From assembly GCA_018241995.1 (NCBI GenBank), contig JAFECT010000013.1, forward strand, positions 1-64,000: DNA of 64,000 bases, in the 5' to 3' direction. A model generated the notes under the pieces. It did no database searches, was not told the origin of the DNA, and was given only the letters and a program-made list of their open reading frames with translations. The position numbers and the translations under genes are program-made. This document shows, in pieces, positions 37,255 through 47,166 of this stretch. Positions within the stretch are counted from its first letter, which is position 1, and every line of letters begins with the position of its first letter. Source of the DNA: Pseudomonadota bacterium (GTDB lineage: Bacteria > Pseudomonadota > Alphaproteobacteria > Caulobacterales > Caulobacteraceae).

Positions 37255-40200
37255 TCAGTACTTGAACGTCAGCTTCACCCCGCCCAGCACCGTGCGGCCC
37301 ATGCCGCCGTAGCCATCGTTGACCCCGTCGGTGGCGCGGAAGAACACCCCCGCCTCGCCCGCGCCCTTCATCACCGGCGCGTCGTAGGTCAGCTCGCCGA
37401 CCAGCGGCTGCTTGGAGGTGGCGGCCGAGGCGCTCTCGTTGATCACGCCGAGTTCGCCAGTCTGGCGGTCGACCACGCCGTAGGTCGAGAAGCCGACCTG
37501 GCCCGAGACCACGTGCAGGGGCTGGGACACCGACAGGCGCAGGCGGTCGCCGCCGCGGAACAGGGCGTCGCGCGTCAGGGCGATCTCCGCCCCGGTGGAG
37601 ATCAGTCCGCCGCGGCCCGTGCTGAAGGCCTGGCCGTCGGCCACCGTGGTGCGGCCCCAGGTCGTGCTGGCGCTGAGCGCGGTTTTGGCCGGCAGCTTCA
37701 GGTCGACGCCGAAGTTGACCGCCTGGGTCACCGAACCGTGGTCCAGGGCGCCCGACTGGATCGACTGCATGCCCAGCAGGCCGCTGTCTTCGCGCAGGCG
37801 GGTCAGGCCGGTGCGCAGGGTCAGGCCCGGGGTCGGGGTGAAGTCCACGCCGATGCGTTGCGCGTTGGCGGCATAGGTCTCGGCCGAGGTGTCGAGCACG
37901 GTCGAGCCATAGACGGCGATGTCGCGGCGCACCTGGCGGTCGGTCGAGCTGAGGCTGACGCCCCAGCGGTCGTCCAGCTTGAATTTCCAGTCGACATAGG
38001 CCCCGCCCGAGGCCAGGCCCAGCACCGGATCGGCGCCGCCCGTGGCGGTGAAGTCATGGCTGCTGGAGAAGCCCGCCTGGCCGTTGATCACCTGGGCGCC
38101 GGCGCCGTAGCCGAAGCTCAGGGTCTGGCGCTTGTCGCTCAGCGAAATGCGGCTGTCGAACGGCACGCTGGTCACTAGGCCGTAGGCGGCGTCGTGCGGC
38201 GCCAAGCTCATGCGCAGGTCCATGTCGCCCAGCTGGCCCATGGTGGTCAGCGACCGGCTGAAGCCCGCGGCGTCGTTGACGTCGGTGTCGGCGAAGTGGG
38301 TCCCGGCCCACTTGCGCATCGCCATGGTGACGTTGCTCTGGAAGTATTGCAGGCCGCCCGCGGTCAGTGTCAGGTTGCCGACCAGGCTGGAGCCCAGCGG
38401 GATCTGGAAGTCGCGGAAGGTCCGACCGACCGGCTCCAGGCCCGCGTAGTAGAGGCCCTGCATGTTCCAGGTGGACTGCGTGCCGCTGCGGATCTGGTTG
38501 GCCACGGTCGTGGCCGAGACCGGCAACAGGCTCGGCAGGCCGTTGGCGACGCGGTAGTAGACCACGTTGTCGAAGTTCAGCGGCTGCTGCGACGCGGCGA
38601 TGTTCAGTTCGCCCACGCCATAGACCGGGTCCGCGCCGGGGTTGGTTCCCATGGGCGTCGCCGTCTGCAGGATGATCTGGGCCGTCTCTTCCGGATAGTA
38701 GGACAGCCAGGGCCAGCGCTCCTGCAACAGGCCGATAGCGCCCGCCACCAGCGGCGCGGCCAGGGAGGTGCCGGTCTGGCGCGTGGTGCCGCCGTGACCG
38801 TCCGACACCAGCACCAGCTCGCCTGGGGCGGTGATGAAGCGGTACTTCAGCTTGTTGGCTTCCAGGCAGACCCCGCTCGTCGGGTCGGTCAGGCAGGCTT
38901 CGCCCGGCCGGTTGGAGAAGTTCGAGATCGTGCCGTCCAGGCCGACCGAGCCCACCACGATGATCACCGGGTTCTTCGAGAAGTCCCAGGGCACGTTGGC
39001 GGTCTGCGTTACGCCGTCGTTGCCGGCGGCGATCACCAGGTTGTGGCCATAGGCCTTGCCCGAGGCGAGGGCGTCGTTCCAGCCCGGGTTCAGGGTCCAG
39101 CCAGGCACGCCCAGCGAGGCGTTCAGCACGCCGGTCGGCGCCAGCGGCCCCTTGCCCTTCACCGGGAAGATGCTGGTGGCCAGGGCGTCGATGCCCTTGC
39201 CCACGTCATCCCAGTTGGTGGTCCCGGTCTCGTCGTACGGGTTGTAGGCGATGACGCGGGTGTTCTTCTGGCTCATCACGCCCCAGACGCCCGAGCCGTC
39301 GACCGAACCCATGATCAGGCTGCCGACCGCGGCGCCGTGGCCGTTGTCGAAGACGTTGGAGCCATACTGCATCAACGAGCCCTTGGCCGTGGTTCCGGCG
39401 GGGCTGACGGTGAAGTCGAGCATGCCCACCGTGATCGGCGCAATCTGCCCGCCGTTGCCGCCGACTGTGGTCTGCAGGGCCGGCGACCAGCCGGTCGCGC
39501 CCATCCACCAATCGACGTGCCCCGTGGCCGCATAGGCCATCAGCCCGTCGTAGTAGTTCAGGAACATCATGTTGGCGTCGGTGTCGGACATCGCCGCCAG
39601 GCTGTTGGGATCGATCGTGCCGTCCGCATTGAAGCGCACGCCTGCGTTCGACAGCACCGCGGCGGAGAAGTTCGCGCCGAAATTGCTGTAGGCCGTGCCG
39701 GCCGCGGCGTTTGCGTCACCTTTGACGGCCGCGCCGTACTTGACGCTCTGCAGGCTGGACGAGGGGTCGAACATCGGCCGACCCTTGCTGACCGCCTTGC
39801 CCCAGAAGGCGGCCGACGGGTTCAGAATGTTGCTTTGCAGCAGGTTGGCGACCTGGCTGTAGTCGCCGCTGGCGCGCGCCGCGGTCCAGGCGCTCTGCAC
39901 GCCCGACCAGCTCGTCGACATGCCCTTCCAGAAGCCGCCGACCTTGCTGTAGTCGATGAACGGCGAGCCCCCGCTCGTATAGGGGTTGTAGTATCCCTGG
40001 CCCCAGAACGGGTCGTAGTTCTTGCCGTAGAAGCTGGTCTGGGTCGGATCGGTGGTCGGGACAAACGGATTGAACGAGCCCCAGAAGGCGGTCACGTCGC
40101 CGTAGAAGGGGCTGATCTTGCCGTAGAAGGGGCTCAGCTTGCCATAGAACGGGCTGATCTTGCCGTAGGACGGGTCGATGTCGCCGTAGAACGGGCTGAT

Positions 40201-40353
40201 CTTGCCGTAGAGCGGCGTGACCGGCCCCGAAGCGGTCTGACTTTGTCCGCCCGCGTCCTGGGCCTGCGCCGAGGCCGCCATGAGCGCGATCGCCGAGGCC
40301 GAAGCCAGGGCCCCTGCACGCGCCTTGGAGATGAATGGCTTTCTGCCGAACAT
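37255..40353 (-). CDS. S8 (subtilisin-type) autotransporter serine protease with heptad repeats
   Basis: A 1032-residue secreted protease. Signal peptide (about residues 12-32, ending SAQAQ); then a repeat zone, residues 47-97, of YGKISPF-like heptads; then the peptidase S8 domain with catalytic Asp313 (TVGMLDFTVS), His339 (NGHGAAVG), oxyanion Asn444 (AAGND) and Ser530 (GTSLAAPLVAGA). The C-terminal half is beta-rich with an aromatic last residue (LTFKY), consistent with an outer-membrane autotransporter barrel. ATG 40353 follows AAGGGG; the frame opens at 40368. It probably acts at the cell surface; substrate unknown. Divergent from the histidine kinase. Confidence 0.88.
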   Translation of the reverse strand: MFGRKPFISKARAGALASASAIALMAASAQAQDAGGQSQTASGPVTPLYGKISPFYGDIDPSYGKISPFYGKLSPFYGKISPFYGDVTAFWGSFNPFVPTTDPTQTSFYGKNYDPFWGQGYYNPYTSGGSPFIDYSKVGGFWKGMSTSWSGVQSAWTAARASGDYSQVANLLQSNILNPSAAFWGKAVSKGRPMFDPSSSLQSVKYGAAVKGDANAAAGTAYSNFGANFSAAVLSNAGVRFNADGTIDPNSLAAMSDTDANMMFLNYYDGLMAYAATGHVDWWMGATGWSPALQTTVGGNGGQIAPITVGMLDFTVSPAGTTAKGSLMQYGSNVFDNGHGAAVGSLIMGSVDGSGVWGVMSQKNTRVIAYNPYDETGTTNWDDVGKGIDALATSIFPVKGKGPLAPTGVLNASLGVPGWTLNPGWNDALASGKAYGHNLVIAAGNDGVTQTANVPWDFSKNPVIIVVGSVGLDGTISNFSNRPGEACLTDPTSGVCLEANKLKYRFITAPGELVLVSDGHGGTTRQTGTSLAAPLVAGAIGLLQERWPWLSYYPEETAQIILQTATPMGTNPGADPVYGVGELNIAASQQPLNFDNVVYYRVANGLPSLLPVSATTVANQIRSGTQSTWNMQGLYYAGLEPVGRTFRDFQIPLGSSLVGNLTLTAGGLQYFQSNVTMAMRKWAGTHFADTDVNDAAGFSRSLTTMGQLGDMDLRMSLAPHDAAYGLVTSVPFDSRISLSDKRQTLSFGYGAGAQVINGQAGFSSSHDFTATGGADPVLGLASGGAYVDWKFKLDDRWGVSLSSTDRQVRRDIAVYGSTVLDTSAETYAANAQRIGVDFTPTPGLTLRTGLTRLREDSGLLGMQSIQSGALDHGSVTQAVNFGVDLKLPAKTALSASTTWGRTTVADGQAFSTGRGGLISTGAEIALTRDALFRGGDRLRLSVSQPLHVVSGQVGFSTYGVVDRQTGELGVINESASAATSKQPLVGELTYDAPVMKGAGEAGVFFRATDGVNDGYGGMGRTVLGGVKLTFKY
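40080..40215 (-). repeat. 21-bp tandem repeats in the protease gene
   Basis: Units such as CCGTAGAAGGGGCTGATCTTG recur with a 21-base period through most of this stretch, each encoding a seven-residue unit of the form YG(K/D)(I/L)(S/D)P(F/S). About six units are visible, with degenerate copies (AFWGSFNPF) at the left end. Period and coding frame agree, so the repeats are translated. Confidence 0.85.
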
Positions 40354-40701
40354 GGTCGCCCCTTCCATGCGAAATATGCGTAGTCGACACGGAAGTAACG
40401 CAGCGGGTGTTTACAACTCTGCAAGGAATGAGGTGAATCTGTATTAGCCAATTCGGTTAAACATAGTTCTTTGCAGTATTACTGGCCGCTTTGCGCCGCC
40501 CTCACAAAGCAATCGCGCATACCTTGGGTTGAGCTCTGCGATTGCCCCACCTTAGATCAACCCCCGCCGCGTCAATTTGGCGCGAAGAACCAGCCGATCC
40601 TTAGCGATCTAGGCAACAGAAGCAGACCAGAACTCGACTCATCTCAATATTAACTCGGTCGCAAGACGAGCATGCCAAGGTTCGAGGTGGAGGCATGCCC
40701 C
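40354..40701. other. Divergent intergenic region, 348 bases
   Basis: The region between the S8 protease and the histidine kinase must carry promoters for both. It is less GC-rich than the flanking genes (for example CTGTATTAGCCAATTC near 40440 and TCTCAATATTAAC near 40642). I see no operator, RNA gene or hairpin strong enough to name; a TTAAC half-site at 40649 lacks a partner at CtrA spacing. Confidence 0.5.
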
Positions 40702-43119
40702 ATGCAGACGCCCAGATCCCTGCTGACGTTCGTTAGCCTCGCAGCGCTGTTCGCGGCGAGCCCGGCCTTGGCCGCCGGCCACAGCCACGCCGAGTTCGAC
40801 AAGCAGGTGACCGCCGTGCGCGCCAGCATGCTCGGCGAGCCGGGCGAAGCCTTGAAGCTGGCGAGCGCCGCCGAAGCCACCGCAGCGGCCGAGCCCGAGG
40901 GGACCGAGCGCGAACTCGACCTGGCGACCGCCCGCTGGCTGCGCGGCGAGGCGATGATCCGCCAGAACCAGGCGCGCGAGGCCAAGCCGATCATCGACCA
41001 GGCCCTGGCCGTCGCCGGCGCCCTGGCGCCGAACAGCAAGCTGCAGGGCGACATCCTGAAATCGCGCGGCCGCGCCGCCGCCAGCCTGGGCGACGTACAG
41101 TCGGCGCTCAGCGACTTCCAGCGCGCCTTCGGCGTCTATCGGCGTGTCGGCGACGCGCGCAGCCAGGCCGTGGTGCTGCAGGAGATCGGCTCGATCTACG
41201 CCGACGCGCGCGACTACGCGCACGTGCTGCAATACTACGCCCAGGCGCAGGAGGCCTTCTCCAACGACCCCGCGCTGAACCTGACCGCCCGCAACAACCG
41301 CGGCTTCGCGCTCAAGGACATGGGCCGGCTCGACCAGGCGGCGGCCGAGTTCCGCCAGGCGCTGGCCGCGGCGGACCAGATGCAGAGCCCCTATCTGCAG
41401 GCCTCGATCCTGGCCAACATCGCCTGGGTCGAAAGCCAGTCGGGCCGCCACGCCGCCGCCCGCGCCGACCTGAACAAGGCCTATCGCCTGGCCGCGAAAG
41501 ACGCCGAGGCCCGCACTGAAACGCCGTTCCTGATCGGGGTGGACGCCAAGATCGCCGCCGACGAGGGCCGCACCGCGGCCGCGGCCGCCCTGCTCGACCG
41601 CATGTTCTCAGGTGTCGACCTCGAGAAGACCGCGCCGGAATTCCGCGACTTCCACCAGCTCGCGACCCACACCTACGAGTCGATCGGCGACCAGCGGAAG
41701 GCCCTGGCGCACCTGAAGGCCTTCACCCGGCTGGACTCCGACGCGCGATCCCTCGCCGCCTCGACCAACGCCGCCCTGATGGCCGCCCAGTTCGACTTCG
41801 CCAACCAGTCGGTGAAAATCGCCAGGCTGAAGGCGGAACAAGCGGGGGCCCGGGCGCAGTTCACCACCATCATCGCCGTGCTGCTCTCCGTAGGGGGCCT
41901 GATGGTCACCGGCCTGATCGGCTTCGCCTTCCTGAACATGCGCCGCAGCCGCAACCAGATCCGCCTGGTCAATGCCGAGCTGGAGCAGTCCAACGACGCG
42001 CTGCACGCAGCCCTGGCCGCCCGTTCCGAGTTCCTGGCCTCCACCAGCCACGAAATCCGCACCCCGCTGCACGGCATTCTGGGCATGACCCAGGTGCTGC
42101 TGACCGACCCGGACATCACCGGCGAGGCGCGCGAGCGGCTGAAGCTGGTGCAGACCTCGGGCGAGACCATGAACGCCCTGGTCAGCGACTTGCTGGACGC
42201 CGCCAAGATCGAGTCCGGCGCGGTGACCCTGCATCGCGAGCCCATGGACCTGGGCCGGCTGCTCGACGACACCCGCCGCATGTGGGCCGACAAGGCCTCC
42301 ACCAAGGGTCTCGCCTTCGACATCGCGCGCCAGGACGGCCCCGCATGGATCGTCGAGGACGCCGACCGCCTGCGCCAGATCCTGTTCAACCTGATCGCCA
42401 ACGCCCTGAAGTTCACCGAGCACGGCTCGGTGCGGGTCCGGGTCGACGCCGAGGGCGAGCGCCTGCGCTTCGCGGTCAGCGACACCGGCATCGGTATTCC
42501 GCCCGACCAGCTCGACCGCATCTTCGAATCCTTCACCCAGGTCGATGGCGGCCGTTCGCGCCAGTACGGCGGCACGGGCCTGGGCCTGGCGATCAGCCGC
42601 AAGCTGGCGCGCGCACTGGGCGGCGACATCACCGCCGAGAGCCGGCCCGGCGAAGGCTCGACCTTCATCCTCGACCTGCCGCTGACCTCGGCCGAAGCGC
42701 CCCGCGCGCCGGAGGCCAACGCAGGCCTTGCGGTACTGGTGCTGGAGGACAACCCGCTGCAACGCGCCCTCTTGAAGGCGACGCTGGAGCCGCGCGCACG
42801 CTCGCTTCAGTTCGTCGACTCGTTCGAGGATCTGCTGGCCGCCGTCGAAAGCGCGCCTGCCGACCGCCTTGTCATCGACGGCGCCTGCCTGGCTCGCAGT
42901 CGTCCGGAGGATCCCGCCGCCGCGCTCCTGGCGCTGGGCGCCCACCTCGGTCATGCCGTGGTGCTGTGGCCCAACGCCGATGAGGCCGAGCGTGTGGCCG
43001 CCACCGGCGCCGCCGCCGTGCTGCCCAAGCCGGTCCGCGCCGACGCCCTGCTCGCGGCGCTGACCGCTATCGAACCGGAGGCCGACACGACGCTCCGTTC
43101 CACTGGAGCCGCCGCATGA
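40702..43119 (+). CDS. Hybrid sensor histidine kinase with periplasmic TPR domain
   Basis: An 805-residue protein: signal peptide (ending ALAAG), a periplasmic helical TPR-like sensor (about 30-370, e.g. LQGDILKSRGRAAASLGDVQ), one membrane span (about 390-415), a coiled linker, HisKA with phospho-accepting His450 (STSHEIRTPLHGILGM), HATPase with NALKFTEHG, DTGIGIPPDQ and GGTGLGLAIS, and a receiver-like C-terminus (VLVLEDNPLQ, VIDGACL, LPKPV) that is divergent but keeps an Asp and Lys. ATG 40702 follows GGAGG. It overlaps the response regulator gene by four bases. Confidence 0.92.
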   Translation: MQTPRSLLTFVSLAALFAASPALAAGHSHAEFDKQVTAVRASMLGEPGEALKLASAAEATAAAEPEGTERELDLATARWLRGEAMIRQNQAREAKPIIDQALAVAGALAPNSKLQGDILKSRGRAAASLGDVQSALSDFQRAFGVYRRVGDARSQAVVLQEIGSIYADARDYAHVLQYYAQAQEAFSNDPALNLTARNNRGFALKDMGRLDQAAAEFRQALAAADQMQSPYLQASILANIAWVESQSGRHAAARADLNKAYRLAAKDAEARTETPFLIGVDAKIAADEGRTAAAAALLDRMFSGVDLEKTAPEFRDFHQLATHTYESIGDQRKALAHLKAFTRLDSDARSLAASTNAALMAAQFDFANQSVKIARLKAEQAGARAQFTTIIAVLLSVGGLMVTGLIGFAFLNMRRSRNQIRLVNAELEQSNDALHAALAARSEFLASTSHEIRTPLHGILGMTQVLLTDPDITGEARERLKLVQTSGETMNALVSDLLDAAKIESGAVTLHREPMDLGRLLDDTRRMWADKASTKGLAFDIARQDGPAWIVEDADRLRQILFNLIANALKFTEHGSVRVRVDAEGERLRFAVSDTGIGIPPDQLDRIFESFTQVDGGRSRQYGGTGLGLAISRKLARALGGDITAESRPGEGSTFILDLPLTSAEAPRAPEANAGLAVLVLEDNPLQRALLKATLEPRARSLQFVDSFEDLLAAVESAPADRLVIDGACLARSRPEDPAAALLALGAHLGHAVVLWPNADEAERVAATGAAAVLPKPVRADALLAALTAIEPEADTTLRSTGAAA

Positions 43120-43508
43120 AGGTCCTGTTCATCGAGGACAACCCGCTGAACCGCCGTGTGGTGCGCGAGATGCTGCATATCGGCGGCGTTGAGATGTCGG
43201 AGGCGGAGTCCGGTGAGGCCGGCCTGGAGATGGTCGCCCGCGAGGAGGCCTACGACCTGCTGCTCGTCGACCTGCGCATGCCCGGCATGGACGGCTTCGA
43301 GGCCATCCGCCGCATCCGCGCCCGCGACGACGAGAAGGCCGACGTCCCGATGATCGTCGTCACCGCCGACACCGGCAGCGACCTGTCCGAACAATGCGCG
43401 GCGGCCGGCGCCGACGACGTGCTGCAGAAGCCGGTGTCGATGAACGCCCTGTTCGAGGCCATCGCCCGCGTGCTCAACGCCCGCGGCGGCGGTGGCGCGC
43501 TGATCTGA
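43116..43508 (+). CDS. Single-domain response regulator
   Basis: A 130-residue receiver domain without output domain: LFIEDNPLNRR acidic pair, phospho-Asp in LLLVDLRMPGMDG, Thr/Ser in IVVTADT and Lys in VLQKPVS. It starts inside the stop of the hybrid kinase (ATGA), so it is its probable partner. With no DNA-binding domain it acts by protein contact or as phosphate relay; CheY-like or CpdR/DivK-like roles are possible. Confidence 0.92.
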   Translation: MKVLFIEDNPLNRRVVREMLHIGGVEMSEAESGEAGLEMVAREEAYDLLLVDLRMPGMDGFEAIRRIRARDDEKADVPMIVVTADTGSDLSEQCAAAGADDVLQKPVSMNALFEAIARVLNARGGGGALI

Positions 43509-43515
43509 GCCGTCG

Positions 43516-45201
43516 TCAGTAGCGCTCCAGGCTGATCACGTAGGGCAGGTTCTTGTCCTGCCAGACGACGAAGCGATAGAGGCCCGAGCGGGTGATGGTG
43601 AAGGATTGCCGCCGCATCGCCGTGCGCGCGATGATGCTGTTCGGCTCATAGACCATCTTGTCGGGCCGAGCCCCGAACTCGCCTTCCAGATCCTGCATCT
43701 GCGGAGCCTGGGTTCCGCCCTGCTGCAGGGTGATGGTCACCCTCAGCCGGTCCCCCGCCTTGGCCTCGAAATCCCAGTAGGCGTCGCGGACGTCGAATAT
43801 CCGCTTCGGATCGGTGGCGCGGAAGGAGTCGCGCAGCGTCTGGCCGATGGCGATGTGGCGGCTGATGGCCCGTTGCTTGGCGTTATTGGCGATGTAGTCG
43901 GCCCTGGCCTGCGCCAGATCCTTCTTGGCCTCAGCCTCCGCCGCGGCGGTGTCGATCGGCGCAAACGACGCCTCGACCTCGCTGAGCCGCTGTTTGAGGT
44001 TCTTGACCGAGCGCGCGGAAGCCTCCCGCGCCGCGGTGCAGATCGGCTGGGCTTCGGGCGCGCGGCACTTCGGCTCCAGCGCCGCGTCGCGCTTGGCCTG
44101 CTCGGCGATCGCAGTCAGCGCCTGCACCCTGAGCTTCGGCAGTTCGGCCTGGGCCTTCAGATTGTCCTCGATGCACTCCCTGACCGGCTTCATCGCCTCC
44201 TCGACCGCGTAGGCCTCGGCCGCGGGAATGTCGCCGTTGGTGTGCGTCAGGGCGATTGAATAGCTCAGGGAAAAGATCGTGTTGGGGCGGCATGCCTCGC
44301 CCCGCCGCGCGCCGTAGAGCGCGCCGCCGGCCTTGTTGAGCGGCGCCACGTGGTCGAAGGCGAAGTTGGCCTTCATGACCTCCGCCGCCTTGGCGTAGTC
44401 CGGACCGCCCCCGATCGCGGTGGCGCGCAGCATGTCGAAATAGGCGTCGAAGTCCTGCTTCTGCTCGGCGCGGGTCACGGCGCGCGATTGCACGGCGCGC
44501 AGGAACTTCGGATCGGCCGCCATGGCGCGGGTGTAGAAGTCGATGGCCTGCTGCGGCTGCTTCTGCATGCGCGCGGTGTCGCCGCTGTCGGTCAACAGGT
44601 CGGCCGAATTGGGTGTGATGCTCAGGGCCTTGGCGAAGTCGGCCGCTGCACCGGGATAGTCCTTCAGGAACAGCTTGGCGTGGCCGCGCATGTGCCAGGA
44701 CTGGGCGTTCTCCGGATGCACCTGGACCGCTTGGTCGAAGGCCGCCTTGGCCTGCGCATAGTCCTTGAGCTTGAAATAGCTGTCGCCCCGAGACGTCAGC
44801 GCCTTCAGGTTGGCCGGGTCCGCCTTCAGCGCCGCGTCATAGAAACCGATCGCCTGCTTGTGCTGGCCCATGGCCGCGGCGATGTCGCCCGCCGAGGTCG
44901 CATAGCTGGGCTTGCTGGGGTCCAGCAGCATCGCGGTCGAAGCGTCCGCCAGCGCCCCGGCGAAATCGCCGGCGTCGACCTTGGCCTGGCCCCTGGCCAT
45001 ATAGGCGAGCGGTGATTTCGGATCGGCGGCGACGGCGGCGTCGCAGGCGGCGAGCGTGCCCGGCGGCGACTCCTGTCCCGGCTTCGCCAGCAGCGCCCGG
45101 CATTGCGCCAGTGGCGTGTCCTCAGCCTGGGCCGGCGCGGCCGTCCATGCGCACGCGCCCAGAACCGCGAGCGCGTACACCCGCCCCATCGTCCGAGTCA
45201 T
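43516..45201 (-). CDS. Exported TPR-repeat protein
   Basis: A 561-residue protein: signal peptide (MGRVYALAVLGACAWTAAPAQA), then at least five TPR units between about residues 50 and 260 (for example SPLAYMARGQAKVDAGDFAG and NAQSWHMRGHAKLFLKDYPG). The middle contains paired cysteines (CRPNTIFSL, CRAPEAQPICTA) and a coiled segment; the C-terminal 110 residues look beta-rich (RLRVTITLQQGGTQAPQ, SGLYRFVVWQD). Probably a periplasmic scaffold. GGGGAGG precedes ATG 45201. Converges with the response regulator 7 bases away. Confidence 0.82.
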   Translation of the reverse strand: MTRTMGRVYALAVLGACAWTAAPAQAEDTPLAQCRALLAKPGQESPPGTLAACDAAVAADPKSPLAYMARGQAKVDAGDFAGALADASTAMLLDPSKPSYATSAGDIAAAMGQHKQAIGFYDAALKADPANLKALTSRGDSYFKLKDYAQAKAAFDQAVQVHPENAQSWHMRGHAKLFLKDYPGAAADFAKALSITPNSADLLTDSGDTARMQKQPQQAIDFYTRAMAADPKFLRAVQSRAVTRAEQKQDFDAYFDMLRATAIGGGPDYAKAAEVMKANFAFDHVAPLNKAGGALYGARRGEACRPNTIFSLSYSIALTHTNGDIPAAEAYAVEEAMKPVRECIEDNLKAQAELPKLRVQALTAIAEQAKRDAALEPKCRAPEAQPICTAAREASARSVKNLKQRLSEVEASFAPIDTAAAEAEAKKDLAQARADYIANNAKQRAISRHIAIGQTLRDSFRATDPKRIFDVRDAYWDFEAKAGDRLRVTITLQQGGTQAPQMQDLEGEFGARPDKMVYEPNSIIARTAMRRQSFTITRSGLYRFVVWQDKNLPYVISLERY

Positions 45202-45277
45202 CAAAGCCTCCCCACAGGCAATGGACGCATCTTGAGGTGCTTGAACGCGGCTTGTCCACTCCCCCAGGGATGTGGGC

Positions 45278-46165
45278 TCAACGGCCCTGGCACCGCGCCG
45301 CCCAGGCCTCGCGGCCTCGCGCGTCCAGGGCCTCAAAGGCCTTGTCCGGCAGGGCCAGGGCGGCGGCGGCCAGGTTTTCCTCCAGGTGCGCCACGTGGCT
45401 CGTCCCCGGGATCGGCAGCATCACCGGGCTCCGGCGCAGCAGCCAGGCCAGGGCCACCTGCGCGGGCGTGGCGTTCAGTCGCTCGGCGACAGCTCCAAGA
45501 GGCGAGTTCGCGCCCGCGAACAGCCCCGAGGCCAGCGGATACCAGGGGATGAAGCCGACCCCGTGCGCCTCGCACCAGTCCAGCACCGCCTCGTGCTCGC
45601 GGTCGATCAGGTTGTAGCGGTTCTGCACCGTGGCCACGGCAAAGTGCGCCTGCGCCGCCTCGATCTGGGCCACGGTCACATTGCACAGGCCCGCATGGCG
45701 GATCAGCCCGTCCTGGAGCATCCGGGCGACCGCCTCGAACTGCAGCCCGGCCGGGCGCGTGGGATCGATGCAGTGCAGCTGCCACAAGTCGATGGCCTCC
45801 ACCCGCAGGCGCTCGCGGCTCTCCTCGGCCGAGCGGCGCAGATGGGCGGGGTCGCCGCAGGGCTCGAAGCGGTCGGGACTCGGGCGGACGAAGCCCGCCT
45901 TGGTGGCGATGACCGCCCGGCCCGCGCCGCCCAGCGCCTCGCCGATCAGCCGCTCGGATACATGGGGGCCATAGCTGTCGGCGGTGTCGATCAGGCCCAC
46001 GCCGAGCTCTACGGCGCGCTCCAGCACCCGGCGCGCCTCGCCCGGATCCGCCGGCTCGCCCCACAGGCCCGGCCCGGTCAGGCGCATGGCTCCGAAGCCC
46101 AGGCGTCGAACCTCCAGCACCCCGCCGATCCGGAAGGTCGGCGTCGCATCGCCCGCTGCGTTCAT
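45278..46165 (-). CDS. Aldo-keto reductase
   Basis: A 295-residue NADPH-dependent oxidoreductase of the AKR superfamily. Catalytic Asp and Tyr are in DTADSYGP, Lys in IATKAGF and His in [21 protein letters not shown] is the coenzyme-binding end. Substrate unknown. ATG 46165 follows GAGGGA; a start at 46189 would add eight residues. Divergent from a DUF1993 gene. Confidence 0.9.
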   Translation of the reverse strand: MNAAGDATPTFRIGGVLEVRRLGFGAMRLTGPGLWGEPADPGEARRVLERAVELGVGLIDTADSYGPHVSERLIGEALGGAGRAVIATKAGFVRPSPDRFEPCGDPAHLRRSAEESRERLRVEAIDLWQLHCIDPTRPAGLQFEAVARMLQDGLIRHAGLCNVTVAQIEAAQAHFAVATVQNRYNLIDREHEAVLDWCEAHGVGFIPWYPLASGLFAGANSPLGAVAERLNATPAQVALAWLLRRSPVMLPIPGTSHVAHLEENLAAAALALPDKAFEALDARGREAWAARCQGR

Positions 46166-46340
46166 GCTTCCCTCGGCGCTCCGCTCCATGGTTATCCGCT
46201 GCGAGCGGACCGGAAAAGTCGCGGACGACCCGCCGCCGCCCTTCCGCCGGCGCGGGCGGGTCCCTAACTGTGCCGCTGGGGGGCGACGACGCCTGCCCGA
46301 TCGGCGTCGCGCAGGGCGACGCTTTCCCGGAGAGAGTTCG

Positions 46341-46853
46341 ATGAGCCTGAGCGTCTATGAATCGTCCGTGCCCGTTTTCGTGTCCCACCTGAAGAACATG
46401 CAGGCCTGGTTCGACAAGGCCCTGGCCGAGGGCAAGGATGAGAAGACCATCGTCGAGGCGCGCCTGGCTCCGGACATGTTCCCCTTCTCGCGCCAGATTC
46501 AGATCGCGTCGGACGCCGCCAAGGGCGCGGGCGCGCGCCTGACCGGCGGGGAGGCCCCCTCCATGCCCGACACCGAGACCACCTTCGCCGAGCTGAAGGC
46601 CCGCCTGCAGAAGACCATCGACTATCTGGAAAGCCTGGACCCGAAGGCCTTCGAGGACGGCGCCGACCGCGAGGTCATCATCAAGTTCCCCAACGGCCAG
46701 GGCTATCGCTTCGACGGGCGCACCTATCTGCAAGGCTTCGCCCTGCCGAACTTCTTCTTCCATGTGACCGCCGCCTACGCGATCCTGCGCAACAACGGCG
46801 TGGCCATGGGCAAGCCCGACTTCCTGGCCCACCTGGGCATGCCGAACCTCTGA
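46341..46853 (+). CDS. DUF1993 family protein
   Basis: A 170-residue soluble helical protein with family motifs [36 protein letters not shown], and [26 protein letters not shown] ending. The fold is related to DinB-like four-helix proteins; function unknown. A paralogue lies at 56433. GGAGAGAG precedes ATG 46341. Confidence 0.9.
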   Translation: MSLSVYESSVPVFVSHLKNMQAWFDKALAEGKDEKTIVEARLAPDMFPFSRQIQIASDAAKGAGARLTGGEAPSMPDTETTFAELKARLQKTIDYLESLDPKAFEDGADREVIIKFPNGQGYRFDGRTYLQGFALPNFFFHVTAAYAILRNNGVAMGKPDFLAHLGMPNL

Positions 46854-46872
46854 TCTGCGGGGTCTGCAATCA

Positions 46873-46910
46873 CCGGGGAGCGGCGCCGCTGCGGCGATCC
46901 GCCTCCCCGG
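46873..46910 (+). terminator. Hairpin after the DUF1993 gene
   Basis: CCGGGGAG (46873-46880) pairs with CTCCCCGG (46903-46910) around a GC-rich loop, 20 bases after the stop. No U-tract follows. Confidence 0.5.
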
Positions 46911-46980
46911 CGCGACGCCCTGACTCACATCCGCCGCCTCCGGCCCGCTTTATGCTCCGGTGGCGTCGGAGGTGGGCGAA

Positions 46981-47160
46981 ATGAACCAGAACGAAGCGAA
47001 CGCGGCGAACCAGCCGCAGGCTCAAGCCGTGGCCGTCGAGCGCACGGCCATCTTCGGCCCCGGCTCGGCGCGCGCCACGGTGGCGTTGCTCCTGGCTGTG
47101 CCGGTGCTGCTGTGGGCGATCGCGGTGGCCGTGGCCCTGATCGGCGGCGCGGGGAGCTGA
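46981..47160 (+). CDS. Small single-span membrane protein
   Basis: A 59-residue protein with a polar N-terminus (MNQNEANAANQPQAQAVAVE) and one C-terminal membrane segment (VALLLAVPVLLWAIAVAVAL). GGAGG at 8 bases supports ATG 46981. It could be a membrane-localised regulator or complex subunit; no family recognised. Converges with a lipoprotein gene. Confidence 0.65.
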   Translation: MNQNEANAANQPQAQAVAVERTAIFGPGSARATVALLLAVPVLLWAIAVAVALIGGAGS

Positions 47161-47166
47161 GGGCGC

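Noticed and set aside
40080..40215. CRISPR-like array
   Set aside because: The 21-base units are contiguous, in frame and translated; there are no spacers.
38194..40383. A 729-codon open frame opposite the S8 protease
   Set aside because: Antisense shadow; composition low in Lys/Ile and no recognisable domain.
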